DNA from: Rhizomucor pusillus
Taxonomy: Eukaryota; Mucoromycota; Mucoromycetes; Mucorales; Lichtheimiaceae
Direction: 5' to 3'
NCBI GenBank assembly: GCA_900175165.2
Contig: FWWN02000593.1
Span: 827 to 42,262 of the forward strand
DNA length: 41,436 nucleotides
Below the pieces are notes generated by a model, which was not told the DNA's origin, did no database searches, and saw nothing but the letters and a program-made list of their open reading frames with translations. The translations under genes and the position numbers were made by a program. Numbering within the stretch: the first letter of the stretch is position 1; each line of letters opens with the position of its first letter. Below are positions 1 to 9,058 of this stretch, in pieces.

Positions 1-284
1 TGAAACATTGATTCACCCAAAAAATGGATTACATGCGGCGGATGGTATCGATTCCGGCTTCACTTTCTTTCCTTCGATTTTTTTTTCCGTTCAAGATGAT
101 TTATTTTGATGAGCACTATGAGATTCTTGAAACTATATCTGCCATATTTCTATCTATTGGAATAGCTCTATATCCGGCGTCATTGATTGTAGCATTGAAG
201 AAGGCTAAAAGAGTTGAAGAAAAACTCACAGAAGAGGAAGGTCGGTGGCAATTACTTTCCGTCCTATGGATTCTACCTTTGTAA

Positions 285-524
285 ACATTACTTTGTCATA
301 GCTGCATGTCAAAATCTCTGAAGAAGCTGAAGACGGAGGACGGTGTTACTCACCATGGCATCCTGGATTGCCAAACCTGTGGAATGCTGGGGAATAAGGA
401 CACCAATGCCTCGAAGAATATGTACTTCATTGCAAGAAAAGTCCGGGAGGGCTTTGGTCGCCCCCAAGCCTTCTGTAGACCAAATCAATCCACCACTGCG
501 AATGTGGGACCCGAAAGGGTTTAG
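285..524 (+). pseudogene. Fanzor/TnpB-like nuclease C-terminal relic (zinc ribbon + RuvC-III)
   Basis: An open stretch without its own convincing start encodes a CHSC...CQTC four-cysteine zinc ribbon, followed by NKDTNASKNM and then GFGRPQAF. In TnpB and eukaryotic Fanzor proteins the second CxxC is followed by a RuvC-III motif of the form (R/K)DxNAxxN and a short tail containing a GRP motif; this fragment matches that order and spacing. The upstream RuvC-I and RuvC-II portions are not readable in any frame of bases 1-284, and a stop codon (282-284) closes the same frame just before the ribbon. It therefore looks like the decayed 3' end of a transposon-encoded RNA-guided nuclease. The family call rests on motif memory only; another IS605-type OrfB derivative would look the same. 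Confidence 0.6.
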
Positions 525-1095
525 GTTTTTACGGTAAGCTTTGCAGTTCATCTTGGATTCTGAATATTATCGAAGTACTAATATTGAACCTGCTTCTCTT
601 TAGATGATTCGGTGAGTAAAAACGGATACAAGCCTGTAATACCTGGAATTTTTACGGATTGAGATCGGGTTGGCATTGTTTGGAGCAACTGCGCTACATG
701 GCAAATTTGAATTAATATGGCAAGTTTCCTTCCTTAGATCGACAAGAATATTTAATAATTTTATTCCACAGGTTTAAATTTGCCTTGTTTGTGGTGCAAT
801 TTTATGCTCCAAATGACAACTGTTTTTAAAAATACAGTAGATGAAAAATGCACCCTCTCTCTCTCGCGCTGTGACAGCAGCCTGAAAAGCCATGCAAACC
901 CGCTTTGAATTCACATACAAGAGATACCATCACAAAAAAGTTTGCATCACTGCTCTAATGCAGCGCGACAAGCCAAAGCCAAAAACGAGTTCGATCCGAT
1001 CCTTACCATATCACAAAAACGTATATTCACAAAGTCGGATGAAAAAAGATTATTAACATGCGGGAAAGGAGGAGCAATGATAGTTTTAAGGTAAT
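525..1095. other. Intergenic spacer, no gene recognised
   Basis: This stretch holds no convincing coding frame. It includes a short CT microsatellite near 851-865. A run that resembles splice signals (ttag, eight bases, gtgag) lies around 600-617 but no exon could be built from it. Confidence 0.5.
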
Positions 1096-1612
1096 TTAGT
1101 AGAAGAAGCCAAGGATCTTACCACCTAAAATGCATGTGAGTTGAAGGATACTTCTTTAAGATTTATGTGTATATAATTATTACCAGCATGCTTGCGACGA
1201 GCCTCTTCGTGGTCCATGATACCAGCAGAGGTGGTCAAGACAAGGAAACCGAACTGACGAGAAGGCAGCAAGTTGGAGGTCCACTTCTCGAGCTCGCCGA
1301 GCTTAATGTTGAAGCGGGGAGAGATGACACCGCACTTGTTCAAGCGACCGTTCAGCTGGATGACAATTTTGCCAGAACGATGGTCATCAATTTCCTCGAA
1401 TTCGCCAATGTAGCCTATGTATACATCGTTACGTAAATACGCATAACCATACGACAACTATTCCTCCCAGAAATTTTACCGTGCTTCTGCATGACAGACA
1501 AGAACTTGACGATAACCTTGGAAGAAGGACGGATAATGACTTGGCGCTTGCCGCGACGTTCAGCATTGTTGATGCTGTTCAAGCAGTCGTTCAAGACAGA
1601 GACGCGGACCAT
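1096..1612 (-). CDS. RPS22: 40S ribosomal protein uS8 (RPS22 / RPS15A)
   Basis: Small-subunit ribosomal protein uS8, a primary 18S rRNA binder of the cytosolic ribosome. Three exons join in frame: 1480-1612, 1184-1414 and 1096-1124, giving 130 aa, the usual length of the eukaryotic family. The start MVRVSVLND, the centre [20 protein letters not shown] and the end GGKILGFFY are family hallmarks. Introns have GT donors and AG acceptors. A strong acceptor (tttag) lies eight bases upstream of the start codon, and a CAG/GTAGTT donor with a long pyrimidine tract between them lies near 1686, so a 5'-UTR intron at about 1620-1687 is likely. The gene is divergent from NOP7 about 470 bp away, a ribosomal protein next to a ribosome-assembly factor. 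Confidence 0.95.
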
Positions 1613-2082
1613 AATGTATCTAAATTTACGCAGCAAATGCGACAAAGGGGAAAAAGGGGAAAGGGAAAAGAAAAGAAGAAACTACCTGTTAGCATGTACG
1701 CTTAAATGAGTGTCGCCCAAAAACCAACAATGTCGAATCAGGGTGGGGGCGATTCATAAAAGCATCGATGCTGTGTCTCAAGCAAGTGGCATCCCGGAGA
1801 AAGGGATGCTTTGCAAGTGACAAGGGGCATCCATACGGAGACGCGCACCATGATCGAAACGAAAGAATAGAAAGGGCAGCCGAGAGGATGGATGGATAAA
1901 TGCTTTACCTTTGATGAAATAGTAAAAGGTTGGCTGAACCTGAGCGGGCAAACTGACGTGTGCTTTTTAATTGTCAAAGCCACTAAGGTTCACCCATCCC
2001 AAAAAAGGGGACCGAACTTTTTTTTTCAAGTGCCTGTCTGAGCCTTTAGATCTTACCTTCTATTTTTTCACCTGCAACGACA

Positions 2083-3975
2083 ATGGGCAAACTCCAGAAG
2101 AAAGGACAAAAGGGAGCAGCGGCCAACTACATTACCCGTCAGCAGGCACTGAAAAAGCTGCAACTTTCTTTAGCAGACTTCCGGTACGTTGATCGATCTG
2201 CTGCAACAATGTAGGACAAAAGATCTGGAAATTAAGACTCGATTGTTTCTGCATAGACGTCTCTGCATTCTCAAGGGTATCTACCCACGCGAGCCAAAGA
2301 ACAAGAAGAAGGCAAACAAGGGATCGTCTGCACCTGCAACCTTCTACTACGTCAAGGATATTCAGTTTTTGTTGCATGAACCCCTTCTGCAGAAATTCCG
2401 AGAATACAAGATCTTTGCAAAGAAACTCAACAAGGTTTTGCACAAGGGCGAATACAGCACTGCAAAGTCCATTGAAGAGAACTGCAAGCCAGTCTACACG
2501 CTTGATCACATTGTCAAAGAAAGGTAGAAATGAAGTAATGTAATCGATACATACGCAGCAGTGGTTTCTAACTGTAGTCTGATCACAGATACCCGACGTT
2601 TATCGACGCTCTACGTGATCTTGACGACGCCCTTTCGATGCTCTTCCTCTTTTCCAACATGCCTACTAATGACAAAATCAAGGCTGCTGTTGTCAAGGAC
2701 TGCCAGAAGCTTATTGCAGAGTTCCAAGCATATGTCATGCAGTCACGCAGCTTGCGCAAAGTTTTCTTCTCTATCAAGGGTATCTACTATCAAGCAGATA
2801 TCAAGGGTCAGACTGTTACTTGGATTGTTCCTTACCAGTTTGCTCAGCATGTAAGTTGGGACATGGAATGTGGACAGTCAATGAGGAAGTTACTAAGTAA
2901 AAGTTTATAGGTCCCTGATGAAGTCGATTTCCGAGTCATGTTGACATTTTTGGAATTCTACCAGACACTCATGGGATTTGTAAACTTCCGCCTATACAAC
3001 GAGATCAACTTGTCATATCCACCAAAGATTGAATCCCTCGATGGAAGCATAAGCTTTGACAAAGTTGCCGCCAAATTCGGCGATGCAGACTCAGCAGCCG
3101 TTGATGCCGACGAAGCTGATGCAGCTTTGGATGAATTTAAATCAGCAGCGAAGGAAGGTGGTGAAAACGGAGAAGGAGACGCTGACGACGATTTGCGCAA
3201 GATCCAGCAAGTTTCTAACGAGGCATCGACGTTGCGAAATCTGTTTTCAAAATGCGTCTTCTTCATTTCACGTGAAACACCTCGTTATGCACTTGAGTTT
3301 ATGATTCGATCTTGCGGGGGTCAAGTTAGCTGGGATGAATCCGTTGCACCGAACCCACCGTTCCCTGAAACCGATGAGCGTATCACACACCAAATTTCTG
3401 ATCGACCGAAGATCAACAACCGCATCCTGAGCCGTACCTACATTCAACCGCAGTGGATCGCTGACTGCATCAATGCCCGCAAGCTTTTGCGCACCAGCTT
3501 GTACGAACCCGGTGTCCAGCTCCCGCCACATTTAAGTCCATTCGTCGAGGCCAAGGAGGGCGATTACGTTCCTGAAGGTATTCCTTCGGAGGACGAAGAC
3601 GAGAACGAAGTACAAAATCAAGCAAAGGCTGCGGTGCCTGAAGATGAGGAGGAAGTCTACGAGCGCGAACTCAAGGCCGAAGCTTCCGGTGTATCATTCA
3701 ACGAATATCAGGAAAAGAAAGCGTCCGAAGAAGCTGAGGAAGAAGAAACCGAGGAAAAGCCAAAGAAGGCATCAAAGCCCAAGAAGCGAACTGCCGAGGA
3801 GATCGAAGCCGAGGAGGAAGAACAGCAAAAGGAAATGGCTGCACAGATGCTGTCCAACAAGCAGCGTAAACTGTACAAGAGTATCAAGATGTCCCGGGAA
3901 CGCAAATCAGAAGAAACCGCAAAGCTGGAACGCAAGAAGCGACAGATCGAGGAAAAGAAGAAGAACAAGCAATAA
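2083..3975 (+). CDS. NOP7: Pescadillo homologue, ribosome biogenesis factor (NOP7/PES1)
   Basis: Nucleolar component of the PeBoW complex (Nop7-Erb1-Ytm1) required for 60S assembly and 27S pre-rRNA processing. Four exons, 2083-2183, 2257-2523, 2589-2850 and 2911-3975, give 564 aa, a normal length. The start [19 protein letters not shown] and the following [18 protein letters not shown] are diagnostic of the Pescadillo N-terminal domain (about residues 1-270). A BRCT domain spans roughly 318-416 ([13 protein letters not shown] ... [13 protein letters not shown]). The remainder is a charged, Glu/Lys-rich coiled-coil-like tail ending in KKKNKQ, as in the family. The pyrimidine-rich leader just before the ATG fits a ribosome-biogenesis gene. 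It is convergent with the next gene, 96 bp between stop codons. Confidence 0.95.
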
Positions 3976-4071
3976 CAAAACTAGATTTTTTTTCTTCACA
4001 CTTTGCATATTTTTCTTTTTTGTACTTTTTCTTTTCATATCCTTTCTTCCTGTTTCATTATTAAAAATCGA

Positions 4072-4791
4072 TCATAGTCTCCGTGAAAACAAACGATCCC
4101 AATCGTCTTGACTCATTTCATGAGCTCGTCTAGATGCAACCTGGATGTCACCGCCGGCTTGGCCCATCAGATGGTTCCGGACCATGGTAAGTCTACTCAC
4201 GGCGCGGTGCTGCTGAGCATCGGGTTCTTCCCCTGTTGTTCCGGCCGATACGACTTCTTCACGTGCTTCTTTAATCAGGTCTTCTATAGCTGGTGGTGCG
4301 CCGTAAATGTCATCCGTGTACGATAATCCTTGAAGGTACACAACTATATCGTCTGCTCGAAGCAGTTCTTCAAACCGGCTCAGCTGCTGCTGTGCAATGC
4401 TGTGCTGTCGATCCTGCTCGTGTCGGTAGGAGCGGTACGTGTGCGAGTTGGGTGCAAGGTCATCCCCGTGGATCTCGTCGGTGTAGTCTGCAGAGTTTAA
4501 AAACGCCTGTACTTCGGCACCGTCGACGTTTGGCGCAGAAGGTAACTGTATGTGAGGAGGAGCAGGAGGTTGGAATTGCGATTGGAGTTGGTCGAGAGGT
4601 GGCCCTGCGTCGCTCTGAAAGGCGTCGTAGGCGTCTCGTGCTCTTCCTGGTACGGGAGCGTTTGCTCTGAAACTTTCAGTGGGACGTTGTTGTTGTTGGA
4701 AACGACTTGTGTTTGCAATATTCTCGTCCCGGCTAAGCAAAGTGCTTTTTGACGATGAGGAACCGGAACCTTTATCTGACCAGGGGAACAT
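4072..4791 (-). CDS. Uncharacterised 239-aa protein with a duplicated YTD(E/D)I motif
   Basis: A single-exon frame of 239 aa, starting MFPWSDKGSG (a longer start at 4827 is possible). I do not recognise the family. The N-terminal half is low-complexity and probably disordered (Ser, Gln, Pro). Two similar segments, QAFLNSADYTDEIHGDDL (about 95-112) and VYLQGLSYTDDIYGAPP (about 151-167), share the pattern L-x-x-x-x-YTD-(D/E)-I-x-G and look like an internal duplication. Between and after them are helical stretches (QQLSRFEELLRADD; AIEDLIKEAREEVV). The C-terminus is QDDWDRLFSRRL. No signal peptide or membrane segment is visible. Length, composition and conserved-looking C-terminal half support a real gene; function is unknown. 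Confidence 0.65.
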   Translation of the reverse strand: MFPWSDKGSGSSSSKSTLLSRDENIANTSRFQQQQRPTESFRANAPVPGRARDAYDAFQSDAGPPLDQLQSQFQPPAPPHIQLPSAPNVDGAEVQAFLNSADYTDEIHGDDLAPNSHTYRSYRHEQDRQHSIAQQQLSRFEELLRADDIVVYLQGLSYTDDIYGAPPAIEDLIKEAREEVVSAGTTGEEPDAQQHRAVSRLTMVRNHLMGQAGGDIQVASRRAHEMSQDDWDRLFSRRL

Positions 4792-4909
4792 GATTTTGAC
4801 AGCGAAGGGGGGCAAAAAATGCAGCAACCAAGGTTGCCACAGTATTTCAAGCAGCGCATTTCCAAACTTTATTGCACAAATATTGAAGAGAGAAGTTACT
4901 GCATTGTTT

Positions 4910-6273
4910 TTAGATTAACCCAATAGAGCTGAGGTTCTTGTCTTTGATCGTGTATCGTCCATACTTTATAATCGTCAGTAATGTATGTCTTGCATTAAAG
5001 CACAAAAAGCGGCACTTACATCCTTCTCTGGGTCAAAAACTTCCCATCTGCTGGCAGGGAAGATGTGCTTGTTCTTCTCGTACCATGACCGCTGGACGAC
5101 TTTGCCGGCGTGAGATTCGTCTTTTTCAACGGTCGCATCGTTCACAAGTCTAACGTCGTCGTGCACGTCGAAATTAAACAGAGGTCCAGATTTGCCTCTT
5201 GCCTTGTTGATAATAAAGTCGTAAAATGTATAATGCTATAATATCCGGGCATCAGTATACAGATCTTTGCGCGCGTCTGGCAGATACTCACATGTGGAAT
5301 AATCAAATCTTCTTTAATATATAACAGATTGTCGACATTAACACCGCGCAGTTCAGGAAACTGTTGACGGCAGGCATCCAGGAATTGGGCTATACTGTCG
5401 CCTTTCTTGCACTGTAATTATGCGAATTAGACACATGGCCTGCTCTTGCTTTTTCGCTGTAATTAATCAATTTACCTGCACTGTGCTGCGATGCCCACTT
5501 CCATCCCAGTATGAGTATGTAATATTGATAGGTTCCTCTAATGATGCAGAAAGCCATTAAACAATCAGCGATATCTGTGATGTCGTTAAGAAAAATGCAT
5601 GCTTAACACCTACGCTTGATTTCCTCTTGACGCTTGAGCCATTCCTGCCGTAATTCTTCACGCTGCTGTCGTTCTAATTCTTCCCGTTCCCTATCTGGCA
5701 AAAAGCTTGTGTCCACGGTGGGATCCTTGAGCATTTTCCGTTTCTTTTTCTTGTCGCCTTCCTTTTCCTGTTCCTGTTCCTGTTCCTCTTCCTCTTCTTC
5801 GTCGTCGCCAGCGAACGACAATTTCACAGCCGCCTTTTGTTTCTTGCGTTTCTTTTTCTTTTCATCACTGTATGAACCAAGTTTAGTAAATATTTCTATG
5901 GCTGCTTGAGAACTTTACGTCTGTGCCTACCCTAACGGCGCCGTCTTTGCGGCCTCTCGCATCTGTTGTTCTTGAAGATTCTCCTTGATCTTTCTGTAAT
6001 CGCGCAGTTCCGTGAGACCAACAGTGCTGCTCTTCAGTTGTGATTCGATATCATTGGTCGTGGTAACGAATTTGTCTGCTCCCACTCGCACTTCATTTTG
6101 CTACAGTCCAGAGTTTCAATCGTTAAACTGTCGATTTTAAAACGATCAAGCAAAAGTCGATCCAACTATAGTACCTTTGCTATCTTTTGTCGCTCCTTTT
6201 CTGCTTCCTCGTATATTTTGCGACGAGCTTTTTCAAGCATCGTCTGGCGCTGTCCTTCGGCTTTCGAGTCCAT
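4910..6273 (-). CDS. FAM50/XAP5 family nuclear protein
   Basis: Homologue of FAM50A/XAP5 (XCT in plants), a nuclear protein associated with the spliceosome and transcription. Seven exons join in phase: 6175-6273, 5931-6100, 5614-5867, 5476-5537, 5292-5411, 5020-5235 and 4910-4963, giving 324 aa. The N-terminus is a coiled coil ([19 protein letters not shown]), then a Lys/Glu-rich low-complexity segment, then the conserved XAP5 domain: [64 protein letters not shown] and [18 protein letters not shown]. These match family order closely. The start is the only ATG giving the conserved N-terminus. It shares an 83-bp divergent promoter region with nibrin. The exon 4 donor and acceptor were fixed by the WDGSGHR region. 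Confidence 0.92.
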
Positions 6274-6356
6274 TCCGGTGTAGAGTGTATATTTCTGCGG
6301 AAAAGAGACGAGTTGTTGAGTCCCGCTCAATATTGCAGATCTCGCTTCCTTTTAAA
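6274..6356. promoter_or_regulatory. Probable bidirectional promoter, FAM50 / NBS1
   Basis: Only 83 bp separate the start codons of two divergent genes, so their core promoters and 5' UTRs must share or overlap this segment. No TATA box is obvious. Whether transcription starts lie here or within the neighbouring coding regions cannot be told from sequence. Confidence 0.55.
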
Positions 6357-8971
6357 ATGTGGCTCCTTTGCAGACTTGATCGTACTTACAGAGGTATACA
6401 TTGTAGCAATAAGACACGATCTAGGCGATCCTTTGGTTTCTTGTGTTCATGCATGTATTGATCTCTTAAGATTGCAGAGAATCACATTAGCTTGCTGCGA
6501 CCGGGGATCGAGTACATTGTGGGCCGCAAAGGGAAACACGAAGCGCAGAATCCAACTCCAAACAAGCTGACGTTCACAGATAAAAGCGTCAGTCGCAATC
6601 ATGCGCTGCTAATCGTCAGTGGTCACAGTCAGGACGATCTTGTAAGCAAAAAATCCTTCAGTCTTGTCAATTTAATGCGATTTTCCATGATCTAAATATG
6701 CTGCGGCCAGTATAAAGTGGAGAAAAGACCGCGAGTCATCCTCAAGGATACGCTAGCAACGTACGGAACAATTGCTGGAAACCACAAAGTTGAACGGAAC
6801 GGTGTAGTTACATTGGCGGATCATGAATTATTGAAGTTTGGAAACCTCTTTGGTCTAGCAAGAGTACGATGGGAGCCAATTGTGGTATATGTCGTGCCTG
6901 GTTTCGGCATAGACGAGCGTCGTATCACCCAACTTGCATGTCGACTAGGTTTGAGCAAATAATCGACTATGTAAAATCTAGATGTTCATACGGGCAAATA
7001 TCTACAGGTTTCCATCTCTCGAAACAATGGACGGATGAATGCACACATCTTTGTACTGAAACCCTTGCGCCCACTGAAGTTCTAGCAAAATGCCTGCTTC
7101 AGAACAAGAGAGTTATCTCGTCGGAATGGCTGCAACAACTGGATCCGGAAAATGACGATAATTTCAAATGGCCAGAGGGTCCCTGCTTACCGGAAGAAAC
7201 GGTTGATTCCAACTTGATAAAGCCTTACGAATGCACCCCTAATCGTGAACGACGTACATTGTTTGCGGATCTCCATTTTTTAATATTCGATGAAAACCAG
7301 GTATAATCCAGTCTCGCGATCTCAAATATTTATCGGATGCAGTGTTGACTGATGACGATCATTTAGTACAACCTACTGGAAGATCTCATCCCTGGAGCAC
7401 ATGGTGGAATGAAATACATGCCACTGAAAAGTCGACGGCGGTCCAAAGATTTAGTTGCAACCAATACCATCGTGGTTGTACCTGAAGAATTCGGAAATGA
7501 CGAAGAAGCATGGAATGATATAGTGCAGACGTTAGTAAGGAGGTATATATTTCAAGGCAACTCCATATCCGAGAATATTTTGTATGCTAAGTGCCCGACT
7601 CCTTGATAGTAATCTGCGGCCTGTTGCTATGTGGGAGATTTATTGTGCAGTAATCAAATGTTCCACTGAGGATTTCTGTAACCCTCGAAAACCGCTACCA
7701 AGTGATGATAGAAGTGTCCCACCCACTGCGTCCTCGAACTTTAGCCGAGTTCCCCGGGAAGCTGCTCCTGATTCTGTTCTACCAGAGTTACGTACAGCTG
7801 ATCTTTTAGGTGAACGTGAGCCTGAAAGGTCTCCTCAGGTAAAATTGGAGGAGCCTTTGGAGGAGCCTGAAGCTGGATTCGTCCTGCCATCCTTCCTCGT
7901 TCCAGAAAGCGATGCTGGTGTATCATCTGAACTGCAATCTGCAGGAACGTCATCTCTGATGAGACAAGAAGCATCCGGTGAAGCATCTGAAGCATCAGCG
8001 CGACGCACGACCTTGCAAGAACCGTCTGCCTCAGAGGTACAAATGGAGTCAACTAGCGTTGCAATCACGTGACTAATAAATATTTTGCAGCTGGAAAACA
8101 CTAATCAACCGCCACAATCGTTGGGAAATATTCTCGATGATATATTTGGCTTTGGCGACAACGGCGACAACAATGATGCTCACCATCTTACTCCTCTTTC
8201 ATCTCCTCCGGTATCTTCTCCTTCCTCTCCACAACGTGATTCTATATATTTGGAAGACGAATCGCAAGATATTCCTTTTGCAGTAGACAACGTGACACGC
8301 GCCTTACAAGCACGACGACCCTCACAGCCCAGTGTCCAATCTTCCTCGATAGCCCCAGAACCGTCTTCACCGCCACTTTTCCTGCCACAGGAACCCTCCC
8401 GACTGTCACCTTTGGAAAACGTCCCAGAGTCGTCATCGTCGACAGGTGCTAGTTCGCGTAGAAGCACTCGGAGAAGGAACAGAGCTACCGAAGTATCACA
8501 GGATATAACACATCGAGAGTTACGTAGCACGAGGCGCACAGACCAGAGGCATCGCGAAGAAGAATCCGCTGTGCCACCGATTCCTGAAGAAGAGAACGAA
8601 GAAAATGCAGGCCGACCGAATTCCGCAACAACAACGGCTCGACAGCAAGACGATGATGCTAGTGATATAGAATCTCCAGTAGAAGAAGACGCAGAAGAAG
8701 ACGAGGAAGAGGAAGAAAATCTGGAAATCATACCCGGCAAACGGTATACACACATTGACCAAGTTGATGATTTGGTCGTCGCGACGCCGCGAACGCAGCC
8801 ATCATCCAGATCCAGGAGTCGAGAGGAGTCCATATCAGGTCCAAACTTTAAAAGATTCAAAAAGGTTAATTTTTATAGCACGTTTAAAGTAGCAATGCAG
8901 TAACTAATATACATCGACAGGTCCATAGTGTGCAACTCGAGCACATTCTCCAATACGTTGAAATGCAATAA
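6357..8971 (+). CDS. NBS1: Nibrin (NBS1), MRE11-RAD50-NBS1 complex subunit
   Basis: DNA double-strand-break sensor that recruits MRE11-RAD50. Eight exons (6357-6381, 6478-6641, 6711-6948, 7008-7300, 7367-7542, 7610-8036, 8091-8864, 8921-8971) give 715 aa. The start MWLLCR resembles the MWxL nibrin start. An FHA domain (about residues 10-115) shows RPGIEYIVGRKG and SVSRNHALLI. Tandem BRCT-like domains follow: ITQLACRLGFHLSKQWTDEC ... RVISSEWLQQL (about 125-200), and a second ending near RPVAMWEIYCAVIKCS (about 290-330). A long acidic Ser-rich linker leads to NFKRFKK (about 693-699), the MRE11-binding motif of the family. The last 16 residues (VHSVQLEHILQYVEMQ) do not resemble the human ATM-binding tail. 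The third intron has a weak GTTTG donor. Confidence 0.9.
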
Positions 8972-9058
8972 ACCGCAAAGTTTTCTAGCAAACCTGTATT
9001 TTATCTACGACAATTCATAAATTATTCTGAGTCTTATCTTTCGTTTGAACAATACAGC

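Noticed and set aside
24..284. 86-codon plus-strand frame with a hydrophobic centre, just before the Fanzor relic
   Set aside because: It shares the reading frame but shows no RuvC motif and no family resemblance; kept only as undefined flank.
4497..4865. 122-codon minus-strand frame overlapping the 239-aa protein
   Set aside because: It is an alternative frame of the real gene with random composition.
6869..7007. Continuous reading through the third nibrin intron (RFEQIIDYVKSRCSYGQ)
   Set aside because: It is in a different frame from the preceding exon; the GTTTGA...CTACAG intron restores the BRCT pattern LACRLGFHLSKQWTDEC.
8180..8860. 226-codon minus-strand frame antisense to nibrin
   Set aside because: Ser-rich mirror of the acidic, Ser-rich nibrin linker; the sense frame is supported by family motifs and splice sites.
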